From Terrimonas pollutisoli (GTDB lineage Bacteria > Bacteroidota > Bacteroidia > Chitinophagales > Chitinophagaceae), in contig NZ_JARKNA010000002.1 of assembly GCF_029360765.1 (NCBI RefSeq), positions 493,334 through 557,333 of the forward strand: 64,000 nt of DNA. The letters run 5' to 3'. The notes beneath the pieces were generated by a model. The model was given only the letters and a program-made list of their open reading frames with translations, was not told the origin of the DNA and made no database searches. The position numbers and the translations under genes were made by a program. This document shows positions 53,939 through 61,015 of the stretch, one piece after another. Within the stretch, counting starts at the first letter, position 1. Each line of letters starts with the position of its first letter.

Positions 53939-54340
53939 TTATTCAATGAGTCTTGTTGCATGTACGTCAATGTTATGTTCCTTCAAGAAGGTTTCAACTT
54001 CTGCCATCAAAAGATTCCAGTTCTTTTCCTTATCGCTATATTCTTTTATTGACTTAGCTTGGCCGATAGGTAAAACATTGAATTCCTTATCCGATCTACA
54101 AATTTCCAAAAAGTTATTCCTGTCATGGGAGAGTTGATTTATTTTACTTTGAATTATATCGCTGTCTGTTGTAGATAAAGGGATTTGATTTGTCCATTCA
54201 AAGTATTTGCCTGTTTTAAGACCCAAATTAAAAAACAGTTTTTCTTTCTTATCGTAAAAGTATTTTCTCTCAGGATTTTTATTAAACCCGATTGCTGAAG
54301 TCAGCCAACCAAGAATTCTATCTAATTGATACGTTTCCAT
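53939..54340 (-). CDS. Hypothetical protein inserted behind lpxB
   Basis: The 133-residue soluble protein starts METYQLDRILGWL and is rich in charged residues (YFYDKKEKLFF, LSHDRNNFLEI, VETFLKEHNID). I do not recognise a domain; it resembles short cytoplasmic proteins of unknown function with a UPF0158-like feel, which I would not rely on. It begins 12 bp after the lpxB stop and is followed directly by a duplicated lpxB tail, so it lies on a 490-bp islet bounded by direct repeats. It may be a strain-specific gene. Confidence 0.65.
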   Translation of the reverse strand: METYQLDRILGWLTSAIGFNKNPERKYFYDKKEKLFFNLGLKTGKYFEWTNQIPLSTTDSDIIQSKINQLSHDRNNFLEICRSDKEFNVLPIGQAKSIKEYSDKEKNWNLLMAEVETFLKEHNIDVHATRLIE

Positions 54341-54352
54341 TTATTGCATACA

Positions 54353-55465
54353 TCAGGACTGATTTAGAAAGCTCACAATGGATTGCGCTGCCTTTGAAGA
54401 AGCATGACCTCCCTGGCTCAGCAACTGCTTTAATGTTGCATAATCCTGTCGCAATTGCTCTTTTCGCTCCTCATCGGTCAGTAGCTCTGTCAGTTCCTTT
54501 TGTAAATTTTCAACTGTCAGGTTCTCTTGTATCAACTCCTTTACCACCAGTTTATCCATGATCAGATTTACCAGAGAAATGTATTTAACCTTTATCACCC
54601 GCCTGGCTATTTGGTAAGAAATAGGAGATCCTTTATAACATACCACCTCGGGTACACCGAATAAAGCCGTTTCAAGGGTGGCCGTACCCGAGGTGACAAG
54701 GGCGGCTTTTGATTGCATTAATAAATTATAGGTCTGGTTGGATACATAAGAAACGTTGGCAAATGGTTTGAGCAGGTCATCATAAAAATTTTCTTCTACC
54801 CCCGGAGCTTTGGCAACGATAAATTGATAGTTGGGGAATGATTTACTCACTTCCAGCATGACCGGTAATTTTTTCAAAATTTCCTGTTTGCGGCTACCGG
54901 GCAGCAAGGCTATAATCTCCTTTTCCGATAACCTTTCACTTTTCACTTTTGACTTCTCACCTTCGATCACTTCCACCAATGGGTGCCCGACATACTCTAC
55001 TTCCCAATTCCATTTGCTTTTAAAATAGTCTTTTTCAAAAGGGAGAATAACCAGCATTTTATCAATGCATTCTTTCATCATCTTCACCCTGCCTTCCTTC
55101 CAGGCCCATACCTGGGGACTGATATAATAAATGATCCTGAGGCCCTGTTCCCTGGCCCAGCGGGCAATGCGCAAATTAAAACCGGGGTAGTCAATGAGGA
55201 TAAGTGTATCAGGTTTGTATGCAAGGATATCATCTTTACAAAAAGCCAGGTTGCGAAAAATAGTTCGCAGGTTCATCAGCACTTCGGTAAAGCCCATGAA
55301 GGCAAGATCACGATAATGTTTTACCAATTCCCCGCCGGCTTCCTGCATTTTATCGCCACCCCAGCAACGGATATTGGCCGCGGGGTCCAGCTTCGTGAGT
55401 TCTTTGATAAGATTACTGCCATGCAGATCACCCGATGCTTCGCCTGCGATAATGTAGTACTTCAT
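54353..55465 (-). CDS. lpxB: Lipid-A-disaccharide synthase LpxB
   Basis: The 370-residue GT-B glycosyltransferase shows YYIIAGEASGDLHGSNLI, CWGGDKMQEAGGE, LIDYPGFNLRIA, YYISPQVWAWKEGRV and ALLPGSRKQEI, all LpxB hallmarks. It joins UDP-diacylglucosamine and lipid X to make the lipid A disaccharide at the inner membrane. An in-frame repeat segment encodes KSKVKSERLSEK near residue 172, before ALLPGSR. It lies downstream of surE and a small membrane protein gene on the same strand. Confidence 0.94.
   Translation of the reverse strand: MKYYIIAGEASGDLHGSNLIKELTKLDPAANIRCWGGDKMQEAGGELVKHYRDLAFMGFTEVLMNLRTIFRNLAFCKDDILAYKPDTLILIDYPGFNLRIARWAREQGLRIIYYISPQVWAWKEGRVKMMKECIDKMLVILPFEKDYFKSKWNWEVEYVGHPLVEVIEGEKSKVKSERLSEKEIIALLPGSRKQEILKKLPVMLEVSKSFPNYQFIVAKAPGVEENFYDDLLKPFANVSYVSNQTYNLLMQSKAALVTSGTATLETALFGVPEVVCYKGSPISYQIARRVIKVKYISLVNLIMDKLVVKELIQENLTVENLQKELTELLTDEERKEQLRQDYATLKQLLSQGGHASSKAAQSIVSFLNQS
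54933..54964. repeat. In-frame CTTTTCACTTTTGACTTC-type repeat in lpxB
   Basis: CTTTCACTTTTCACTTTTGA is a short tandem repeat of the kind found at 11740-11766 and 61726-61763. It encodes GEKSKVKSER, not part of the usual LpxB consensus between the EVIEG-like and LLPGSR segments. Confidence 0.6.
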
Positions 55466-55542
55466 CCCTGGAGGGAAATTTAAAAAATGACCAAATCGAT
55501 AGTTAAAGATAGGAAGATGTTACTGCCGGATCGATGACATCA

Positions 55543-55842
55543 TCACAGGTTGAATAATTTCAACACCAGGATAGCGATACCGTACACAAGCGTGATGATA
55601 AAAATTCCCCTGGCCGTGCTATCTCTATGTGTATTGACATAAATGGTAAACAACACAACATTTGCTAATAGCGATAACGAGCCGATAGAAGTGATCAGTT
55701 TATTATTGTGAAAAAATTCATCAATAAAATCTCCAAAGGAAGTAGCTGAAAATTTTATAAAATAGATCACAATTAATCCAAGCAAAGGGCCAATCAATCC
55801 GAGAACTAAACCGAGCTTCAGGTTGTCTTTTTTAAAAATCAT
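55543..55842 (-). CDS. Small membrane protein between surE and lpxB
   Basis: The 99-residue protein has three hydrophobic segments (LGLVLGLIGPLLGLIVIYFI, SIGSLSLLANVVLFTIYV, IFIITLVYGIAILVLKLF). I do not recognise the family. Its ATG overlaps the surE stop by 4 bp (ATGA), so it is translationally coupled to surE, and lpxB follows 77 bp later. The context suggests a cell-envelope role, but that is inference. Confidence 0.8.
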   Translation of the reverse strand: MIFKKDNLKLGLVLGLIGPLLGLIVIYFIKFSATSFGDFIDEFFHNNKLITSIGSLSLLANVVLFTIYVNTHRDSTARGIFIITLVYGIAILVLKLFNL

Positions 55843-56672
55843 TTCCAGAGTTTTTCCAATTGGGATTTTAATTCGTAGTGAGTCATATCAAACTGCACGG
55901 GAACAAGGCTTACATAGTTATTGGCCAGGGCCCATACATCCGTATCTTTTCCTTTGTCAAAATTTACAAACTCACCGGTCAGCCAATAATACATGCGGCC
56001 GTGCGGGTCTTGTCTTTCAATAAAATCTTCCTCGTATTTCGCATAAGCCTGGCGGCAGATCTTTATGCCTTTTAGCAACTCCTCAGGTATAGAGGGGAAG
56101 TTGACATTTAAAACCGTATGCTTGTTCAGTTTTGTCTCCAGCATTTTTTCCACTACTATTCTTGCATATTTACGGGCGCCGGTAAAATCAGCTTCAATAT
56201 TGTAATCAAGCAGGGAAAAACCAGCGGAAGGGATGCTTTCAATAGCAGCTTCTACAGCAGCGGACATCGTTCCGGAATATATCACGTTGATGCTATGATT
56301 AGCGCCATGATTAATACCGCTCAGGCACAAGTCAGGTTTACGATGAAGTACTTTGTCAACCGCCAGCTTAACACAATCAACCGGTGTGCCGGTGCAGGAC
56401 CATGCTTCGATATCGCCAAAGGTGTTTACTTTATGCAATCGCAGTGGTTGACCAATTGTTATCGCATGCCCCATTCCTGACTGAGGCTTGTCAGGTGCTA
56501 CAACCACAATTTTGCCCAGGTCCTTCACCGCTTCCACCAGGTTCATTATACCGGGAGCACTTACTCCGTCATCATTGGTAATAAGAATAACTGGTTTTTC
56601 CTTAGCAACGGCAAGACGTTTGGGCGATAAGGCTTTCGATTTTTTATTGGATGATTTTTTTTTGGTTGCCAT
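55839..56672 (-). CDS. surE: 5'/3'-nucleotidase SurE
   Basis: Motifs LITNDDGVSAPGI, VVVAPDKPQSGMGHAIT, SCTGTPVDCVKLAV and LSGINHGANHS with SGTMSAAVEAA are diagnostic of SurE, a metal-dependent nucleotidase of the cytoplasm. The track start (56711) overlaps a promoter; the Met at 56672 (MATKKKSSNKKSKALS) is preferred because a TTG-N20-CATTTTTG promoter ends 9 nt upstream of it. The 25-residue Lys-rich N-terminal extension before the NDD motif is longer than in most SurE proteins. It heads the surE, membrane protein, lpxB unit. Confidence 0.93.
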   Translation of the reverse strand: MATKKKSSNKKSKALSPKRLAVAKEKPVILITNDDGVSAPGIMNLVEAVKDLGKIVVVAPDKPQSGMGHAITIGQPLRLHKVNTFGDIEAWSCTGTPVDCVKLAVDKVLHRKPDLCLSGINHGANHSINVIYSGTMSAAVEAAIESIPSAGFSLLDYNIEADFTGARKYARIVVEKMLETKLNKHTVLNVNFPSIPEELLKGIKICRQAYAKYEEDFIERQDPHGRMYYWLTGEFVNFDKGKDTDVWALANNYVSLVPVQFDMTHYELKSQLEKLWK

Positions 56673-56680
56673 ATGCGCAG

Positions 56681-56711
56681 CAAAAATGTTTGTTTTTTTC
56701 GGCATGTCCAA
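56681..56711 (-). promoter_or_regulatory. Promoter of the surE-lpxB unit
   Basis: On the minus strand: TTG, 20 nt, CATTTTTG, one base from consensus, ending 9 nt before the SurE ATG at 56672. Another case of a nearly leaderless promoter in this window. Confidence 0.5.
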
Positions 56712-56741
56712 ACAGCAAATTGAAAAAAGGATTTTGACAAT

Positions 56742-56778
56742 CTAAATAAATTAGTATTTTGCAACTAAATAAATTAGT
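56742..56778 (+). promoter_or_regulatory. Two identical CTAAATAAATTAGT sites before the XRE-S24 gene
   Basis: The 14-mer is at 56742-56755 and 56765-56778, centre spacing 23 bp, each with ACTAA/TTAGT or near-identical arms. The first lies between a TTG (56734-56736) and a TATTTTG -7 box; the second covers the expected transcript start 6 bp before the ATG. This is the layout of an autorepressed promoter. Confidence 0.6.
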
Positions 56779-56783
56779 GCATC

Positions 56784-57533
56784 ATGGCATTAGCTAACCA
56801 GAATTTGAAGTACCTGCGCAAACTTCGTGGCTGGACCCAGGAAGAATTTGCCAATAAACTTAGAATTAAACGATCATTATTGGGAGCCTATGAAGAAGAA
56901 AGGGCAGAACCCCGTATTGATGTGTTGGAAGTAGTGTGTGATATCTTTAAACTGACGCTTGACGAAATTCTGCGAAAGGACCTCAGCGATAATAAAAGCA
57001 ACTACCTGGCGAAAAGGCGGGCCATGAAGTTAGCGACAGGCAGGCCCGATATACCCTTTGTTCCCGTTAAAGCAGCAGCTGGCTACCTCGCTGGCTATGC
57101 AGATCCGGAATTTGTGGATGAACTAAATACATTCACCCTGCCAATGTTGTCTGGTGGAAACTATCGGGCTTTTGAAATCATCGGCGATTCCATGTTGCCG
57201 ACACCGAGCGGTTCAGTGATTGTAGGTGAAAAGGTTGACAAATTAGATGAGTTAAAAAATGACAGTGCCTGTATCGTTGTCTCAAGGCATGAGGGCATCG
57301 TATATAAAAGAATTCAAAAAAATGGGCGTTCCAAAGAAAAAGTGACCCTCGTTAGCGATAATCCAGTCTATCATCCATATACGGTCAAAACAGAAGATAT
57401 CCTCGAAATGTGGCAGGCACAGATGGTAATATCGAAAGCTAATCAGCAGCAGCGCTGGGATATGGGACAATTGGCCAATATTGTAAGCGATTTGCAGGAG
57501 CAGGTCATTTCCCTAAAGAAAAAGGTGAATTAA
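56784..57533 (+). CDS. XRE-family regulator with S24 (LexA-like) peptidase domain
   Basis: The 249-residue protein has a Cro/C1-type helix-turn-helix at about 7-62 (LRKLRGWTQEEFANKLRIKRSLLGAYEEE) and a C-terminal S24 domain with Ser136 in IIGDSMLP and Lys175 in GIVYKRI. AAAGYLAG (97-104) offers Ala-Gly bonds at the position where LexA/CI proteins cut themselves. It is probably a stress-responsive, self-cleaving repressor. It is divergent from surE and preceded by two identical 14-bp sites. Confidence 0.88.
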   Translation: MALANQNLKYLRKLRGWTQEEFANKLRIKRSLLGAYEEERAEPRIDVLEVVCDIFKLTLDEILRKDLSDNKSNYLAKRRAMKLATGRPDIPFVPVKAAAGYLAGYADPEFVDELNTFTLPMLSGGNYRAFEIIGDSMLPTPSGSVIVGEKVDKLDELKNDSACIVVSRHEGIVYKRIQKNGRSKEKVTLVSDNPVYHPYTVKTEDILEMWQAQMVISKANQQQRWDMGQLANIVSDLQEQVISLKKKVN

Positions 57534-57606
57534 GGTTGGTTTGTGTGTTTTCACCCATTTTTTGCGTTTTTTTTCGGGGAAGCTTTTAGTCATCAGGCCG
57601 GTCGGT

Positions 57607-57614
57607 TATATTTG
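57607..57614 (+). promoter_or_regulatory. Perfect -7 box TATATTTG of the DUF5916 gene
   Basis: TATATTTG lies 15 nt before the preferred ATG at 57630. The -33 position has TTT rather than TTG, 19 nt upstream. It argues against the longer start at 57543. Confidence 0.45.
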
Positions 57615-57629
57615 TTGGCAACTGAACGT

Positions 57630-60077
57630 ATGCTGCTGCAAAGATCGATCTGTTTGACCCTATTGTTAATGGTTAGTGTTTTTTCTTACTCACAAGAAAA
57701 GACATTATCCGCCATTAAAACTGCCGCTAGTCCAAAGATTGATGGCAACTTAGATGATTTGGCCTGGAAAGAAGCTCCCATTGCTAACGGCTTTGTACAA
57801 AATTTTCCTGATTACGGATTCCCTGCCACCCAAAAAACAGAGGTCAGGGTGGTGTATGACAATACCGCAATTTATATCGGGGCACATCTTTATGACAATC
57901 CTTCCCTGATCCGTAAACAAATAACCGCCCGTGATGAGGAGCAGTTTAAAGATCTGGATTATTTCGCTGTTTTTTTTGATACGTACAATGATGATCAGAA
58001 CGGCTTTGAATTCTTAGTGAGCTCATCCAACGTTCAGTCCGATGCAAGAATATCGCCTGGTCTTCCTCTTGAATATGGTGAGTATGGTGATAAAACCTGG
58101 GATGCGGTTTGGGACAGCAAAGTTGCTATAAAGGCAGATGGTTGGGTGGTAGAAATGAAGATCCCCTATATTTCTTTACGCTTCGCCAATACGAATGTAC
58201 AGGACTGGGGCTTGCAGTTCGGAAGGTCGGTTCGGCGGAATAATGAAAAAACATTTTGGAACGCTGTTGATCCAAATGTAAATGGATTTGTGAACCAGTT
58301 TGGGGTGCTGAAAAACCTGGTAGATATCAAACCCCCGTTGCGCCTGAGTTTCTCACCTTATTTATCCACTGGTGTTCGCAGCACTCCTGAGACAAACGGA
58401 TACAGGACAGAATGGCTGCGTAGCGGAGGCATGGATGTTAAGTACGGCATCAATGAAAGCTTCACGTTAGATGCGACACTGATCCCGGATTTCGGCCAGG
58501 TGATTTCTGATAACGTGGTCAATAATCTTACACCTTATGAGGTGAAGTTTGAAGAATACCGTCCCTTTTTTACCGAAGGAACAGATATATTCAATAAATC
58601 AGGATTGTTTTATTCAAGACGGATAGGGGCTACGCCATCAGGTTATTATGATGTCGAGCAGTTAGCAAAAGGTGATCCTGATATCGAGATCATAAAAAAT
58701 CCGGGTCGTTCCCAGTTGTATAATGCCGTAAAGTTTTCGGGAAGAACGCCTTCGAAACTGGGCATCGGATTCTTAAATGCCATCCAGGCTCCCATGTATG
58801 CGACCCTGCGTAGTAAAAGCAATGGTGAAAAGGAAAAAATACAAACAGAAGCCCTTACTAATTATAATATCCTGGTACTTGACCAGGCATTAAAAGGAAG
58901 GTCATACGTCACCTTTACCAACACCAACGTGATGCGCAGTGGCGCAAACAAGGATGCAAATGTTACCGGACTCGACTTTAGTTTATACGATAAGAAAAAT
59001 ATTTTCAATATTCAGGGTTATGGTCATTATAGTAAAATTTTCGATCACGAATCTTACGACGGATATAATACTTCTTTGCGATTAGGAAAGGTGAGTGGTA
59101 AGGTCCAGTTTTATGCACAAAATACAATCCGTTCTCTTCAATATGACCCTACGGACCTTGGTTACCTTCAGACAGCGAATCAACATATCAACGCGGCCAC
59201 TTTTAGCTACAAACAGTTAACACCAACTAATAAATTTTTGAGCTATCAATATAGCATCATTGCAGATTACCAGCGACTGTATAAGCCCGACAAGTTTTCT
59301 TCATTACAGTTGCAGGCACGGGGTTTTTGGTATCTCAAAAATTTCTGGGATGTATCGCTTATTGCTACATACCTCCCGGATCAGCATGACTATTTTGTGA
59401 TAGGATCGCCGTTTGATACCTATGCACGCCGGCCGCAAATAGGATCGTTATCACTGATTGGAAGCACAGATAGCCGCAAACGTTTATTTGTAAACTATAA
59501 TTTCCTGATAGCCGACTTTTTCAAAAACCCGGAGAAAGAATATTATGTCCTGGAAGGTGGTGTTCGTTACCGCTTTAGTAATAAGCTTTCATTAGAATTG
59601 TCACACCGCTATGAAACAGAAACAGACTATATAATTGATGCGGGCCGGGATAATTTGAACAGGGCAAGAGTTGCTTTCGTTGATTTCAAAGATGTGACCT
59701 CGATTCTCTCGGGCATTTACAATTTTACACCTCGTATCAATTTAACCCTAAGGGCACGGCATTACTGGAGCAAGGTAGATATTAAAAGAATTGCCAGGCT
59801 GGATGCAAAAGGTTACCCGGTGGCAGCTTCCGACCTAAGTGCACATGACAATATAAATTTCATTAACACAGACGCATTTTTAACCTGGGATTTTCGTTAC
59901 GGCAGCCGGTTGATTCTTGGATTTAAAAACTGGCTTGGTGAAAATGAATACGTAGATGGCGCCCGGTATAAAAGGTATATATCTAATCTCGGTCAAACCT
60001 TTGGTTTAAAACACGGCAATGAAGCAACGCTGCGGTTTGTATACTTTTTGGATTATAACCAGCTTCGGAAAAAATAG
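57630..60077 (+). CDS. DUF5916 outer-membrane protein with CBM9-like N-terminal domain
   Basis: The track start (57543) is upstream of the -7 box; the ATG at 57630 (MLLQRSICLTLLLM) starts a signal peptide ending near SYSQ, giving 815 residues. The N-terminal part matches a CBM9-like fold (SPKIDGNLDDLAWKEAP, FAVFFDTYNDDQNGFEF, WVVEMKIPYISLRF), and the rest is DUF5916 (FTLDATLIPDFGQV, FEEYRPFFTEGTDIF), ending in barrel strands and a C-terminal FLDYNQL segment. Such proteins are outer-membrane beta-barrels of unknown function, common in Bacteroidota. Confidence 0.87.
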   Translation: MLLQRSICLTLLLMVSVFSYSQEKTLSAIKTAASPKIDGNLDDLAWKEAPIANGFVQNFPDYGFPATQKTEVRVVYDNTAIYIGAHLYDNPSLIRKQITARDEEQFKDLDYFAVFFDTYNDDQNGFEFLVSSSNVQSDARISPGLPLEYGEYGDKTWDAVWDSKVAIKADGWVVEMKIPYISLRFANTNVQDWGLQFGRSVRRNNEKTFWNAVDPNVNGFVNQFGVLKNLVDIKPPLRLSFSPYLSTGVRSTPETNGYRTEWLRSGGMDVKYGINESFTLDATLIPDFGQVISDNVVNNLTPYEVKFEEYRPFFTEGTDIFNKSGLFYSRRIGATPSGYYDVEQLAKGDPDIEIIKNPGRSQLYNAVKFSGRTPSKLGIGFLNAIQAPMYATLRSKSNGEKEKIQTEALTNYNILVLDQALKGRSYVTFTNTNVMRSGANKDANVTGLDFSLYDKKNIFNIQGYGHYSKIFDHESYDGYNTSLRLGKVSGKVQFYAQNTIRSLQYDPTDLGYLQTANQHINAATFSYKQLTPTNKFLSYQYSIIADYQRLYKPDKFSSLQLQARGFWYLKNFWDVSLIATYLPDQHDYFVIGSPFDTYARRPQIGSLSLIGSTDSRKRLFVNYNFLIADFFKNPEKEYYVLEGGVRYRFSNKLSLELSHRYETETDYIIDAGRDNLNRARVAFVDFKDVTSILSGIYNFTPRINLTLRARHYWSKVDIKRIARLDAKGYPVAASDLSAHDNINFINTDAFLTWDFRYGSRLILGFKNWLGENEYVDGARYKRYISNLGQTFGLKHGNEATLRFVYFLDYNQLRKK

Positions 60078-60085
60078 CAGAAAGT

Positions 60086-60754
60086 TTATTTTTCCGGCAT
60101 CGGCACAAGGTCTTTTTCGACAATTGCAAATACTTTTTCTCCTTTTTGGGGCGCTACCCGGTAGGTTCCGGTAAACTTGCTGAAAGCAGGCAAAATGCTA
60201 TATTTTTCGCCAAAATAAAAACAGGGAAAACGCAACGATTGTTTTCCTCGTCCATTTAGTGTAATACCGGGATGTACATGTCCTGAGAAAACGTATTTGC
60301 CTGCTTGCAGCTTTAGTCTTGGTTTCACTATATCATGTACAAATAAAAAATTATTGACAGAATAGGGCTCATTATGCACAACAATATCAGCTTCTTCGTA
60401 CCAGCGGTTGTCGAGGATGTCATGATTGCCTTTTGCCAGGTGCACTTCCATGGACGAAAAATCTTTTCGCCATTTCCTGAACAGGTCCATTTCCCTGTTG
60501 GCTATGCTATGCGTGAGATCGCCTACGATGATCAGCCGTTCTGCTTTAAAAAAAAGTATTTGCGCCAGCAGCCGGTGTAGATCGTCTTTGTAAACTCCTG
60601 CGGGCACGCCAATGCCGGCTTTACGAAAATGTCCCGTTTTGCCTACGTGGAGATCAGCGATAATCAGCGTTCTTTCATCCTCCCAAAATAAAGTTCGTTC
60701 GCTGCTAAGAATTAAATGATCATCGCCAATAATATGTGATAACAAACTGGCCAT
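60086..60754 (-). CDS. pdeM: Ligase-associated DNA-damage-response endonuclease PdeM
   Basis: The 222-residue calcineurin-like phosphoesterase has metal motifs IADLHVGKTGHFRKAG, IVGDLTHSI, AKGNHDI and FSGHVHPGI. This matches the PdeM family that is encoded with an ATP-dependent ligase, an exonuclease and a DEXH helicase in a bacterial repair cluster. The helicase is 261 bp upstream on the same strand. The ligase and exonuclease genes are not in this window. Confidence 0.85.
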   Translation of the reverse strand: MASLLSHIIGDDHLILSSERTLFWEDERTLIIADLHVGKTGHFRKAGIGVPAGVYKDDLHRLLAQILFFKAERLIIVGDLTHSIANREMDLFRKWRKDFSSMEVHLAKGNHDILDNRWYEEADIVVHNEPYSVNNFLFVHDIVKPRLKLQAGKYVFSGHVHPGITLNGRGKQSLRFPCFYFGEKYSILPAFSKFTGTYRVAPQKGEKVFAIVEKDLVPMPEK

Positions 60755-60843
60755 AAGGTTTGCAAATCTAAGAAGCTGTTTAAATTTTTTAGAATCAAAC
60801 TTGCCTGTCGGCAGGGAGGCGCAGATATGGTAAGATAATGATG

Positions 60844-60861
60844 ATCCGATAGCTATCGGAT
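60844..60861. repeat. Perfect 18-bp palindrome in the gap between pdeM and the helicase
   Basis: ATCCGATAGCTATCGGAT has no mismatch. The gap (60755-61015) also holds GCCTGTCGGCAGGG, a relative of the palindrome inside the sulfatase gene. No T-run and no ORF. Confidence 0.55.
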
Positions 60862-61015
60862 TTCGCTGATTTTATCTTAATAAATCATAATAATCAGTGT
60901 TATCAGCGTTCTACTTTTACATTTCCGGAGTCTCAAAAGAGATAAGAACGACAACACAGCATTATACAGATAAAATTCTGACCATTGACTAATCCGTCAA
61001 CTGCCAACTATCAAC

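Noticed and set aside
53904-54137. Plus-strand ORF across the lpxB-tail copy
   Set aside because: It is antisense to the hypothetical gene and the lpxB fragment; a shadow ORF.
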